Source: Nocardia coubleae NBRC 108252 (GTDB taxonomy: Bacteria; Actinomycetota; Actinomycetes; Mycobacteriales; Mycobacteriaceae). From it: 64,000 bases of DNA. The stretch spans positions 1 to 64,000 of the forward strand of contig NZ_BDBD01000002.1 of assembly GCF_001612805.1 (NCBI RefSeq). Reading direction: 5' to 3'. The position numbers were made by a program, and so were the translations under genes. The notes beneath the pieces are model-generated. The model was given only the letters and a program-made list of their open reading frames with translations. It ran no database searches and had not been told where the DNA came from. Shown here one piece after another: positions 63,586 to 64,000 of this stretch. Numbering within the stretch: the stretch's first letter is position 1; each line of letters begins with the position of its first letter.

Positions 63586-63906
63586 TCAGACGCCGCTGCT
63601 GAGCTGCAGGCCGACGACACCGCCGATGACGATCACGATGCCGACCGCCTTTCGCCAGTCGACTCGTTGGCCGAACAGCACCGCTCCGAGAGCGACGATT
63701 CCGACACCGGCCAGGGAGGTCCAGATCGCGTAGCCGGCGCCGACGTCGAAGGTGAGCAGCGCCAGGCTCAGGAAGTAGGTCGCGATCGCGCCGCTGACCA
63801 AGGTGGCGACAGTCCATCGAATATCGGTGAAGCCCTTCGCTTTTCCGGCGGCCAGGGCGACGGTGACCTCGAAGACGACGGCGATGGCGAGGTAGAGCCA
63901 GTTCAC
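63586..63906 (-). CDS. SMR family efflux protein, first of a pair
   Basis: 106 residues, the standard SMR length. NWLYLAIAVVFEVTVALAAG carries the conserved Glu, GAGYAIWTSLAGVGIVALGA the signature, and GIVIVIGGVVGLQLSSG the fourth helix. Paired SMRs act as antiparallel heterodimers. Upstream at 63920-63942 an AT-rich stretch with TGTACA and CATATATATG palindromes could hold its promoter and operator; the window ends before any regulator. Confidence 0.88.
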   Translation of the reverse strand: MNWLYLAIAVVFEVTVALAAGKAKGFTDIRWTVATLVSGAIATYFLSLALLTFDVGAGYAIWTSLAGVGIVALGAVLFGQRVDWRKAVGIVIVIGGVVGLQLSSGV

Positions 63907-63919
63907 GATAGTGCCTTTC

Positions 63920-63942
63920 TATGGTTGTACATACATATATAT
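63920..63942. promoter_or_regulatory. AT-rich palindromic promoter region of the SMR pair
   Basis: Contains TGTACA and CATATATATG, both palindromic, in an otherwise GC-rich background 14 bases before the SMR ATG. A TetR-type operator overlapping the promoter is plausible. Confidence 0.4.
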
Positions 63943-64000
63943 GCCGAGCGGAAGACCCTCCCGGCATGTCAGGTCAGGTCAGGAGCGTTCGCGTCCCGTT

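Noticed and set aside
63008-63967. The cobN reading frame open far upstream to 63967
   Set aside because: That stretch covers the riboswitch and the SMR genes, and its translation is not CobN-like; the GTG at 63007 gives the natural start.

Overview
The window is high-GC actinobacterial DNA. GTG starts are frequent, and it carries mycofactocin-type SDRs, an F420-type flavin enzyme, KstD/KshA/Hsa steroid enzymes, a HelR-like protein and a cobalamin riboswitch ahead of cobN. Nocardia or a close relative such as Rhodococcus fits best; this is judged from protein content alone, with no database search.

Layout. 0-7.2 kb holds housekeeping and accessory genes: a thiolase, a PPOX flavoprotein, a VOC protein, an exported beta-propeller, a ComB-like phosphatase, an exported glycine-rich protein, a methionine aminopeptidase and a mycofactocin-type SDR. 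7.2-25.1 kb is the main steroid block: a MaoC-like protein, kshA, hsaA, hsaC, an IclR regulator, a Dabb protein and its small partner, an esterase, a PadR regulator, hsaB, a Baeyer-Villiger monooxygenase, two kstD genes, a TetR-controlled dehydrogenase, a ketosteroid isomerase, an SDR and hsaD. 25.2-29.1 kb has a helR gene behind a palindrome resembling a rifamycin-associated element, then two more mycofactocin-type SDRs. 29.2-44.5 kb is an accessory, partly decayed segment with orphan immunity-type genes (SUKH, Imm8 and small unknowns), a sigma factor and many broken genes. 44.6-50.1 kb resumes the steroid genes: kshB, an MFS transporter, hsaE, hsaG and hsaF. 50.1-52.8 kb is an SDR / quinone reductase / HxlR locus with duplicated operators. 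52.8-64 kb holds an 800-residue MFS pump with a regulatory-domain tail, a sirtuin, a thioesterase, cobN with its riboswitch, and a paired SMR efflux system.

How the genes work together. Isomerase, KstD, KshA/KshB, HsaA/HsaB, HsaC, HsaD and HsaE-G form a complete route for opening and removing steroid rings A and B. The BVMO, the esterase and the SDRs could prepare hydroxylated, esterified or oxygenated substrates. Side-chain and ring C/D genes are not in the window.

The most interesting observation is a recurring palindrome of the form TCCCG-N5-CGGGA. I find about twelve copies in seven promoter regions, nearly all heading steroid genes and on both sides of the accessory segment. This argues for one regulon under a single regulator, later split by an insertion.
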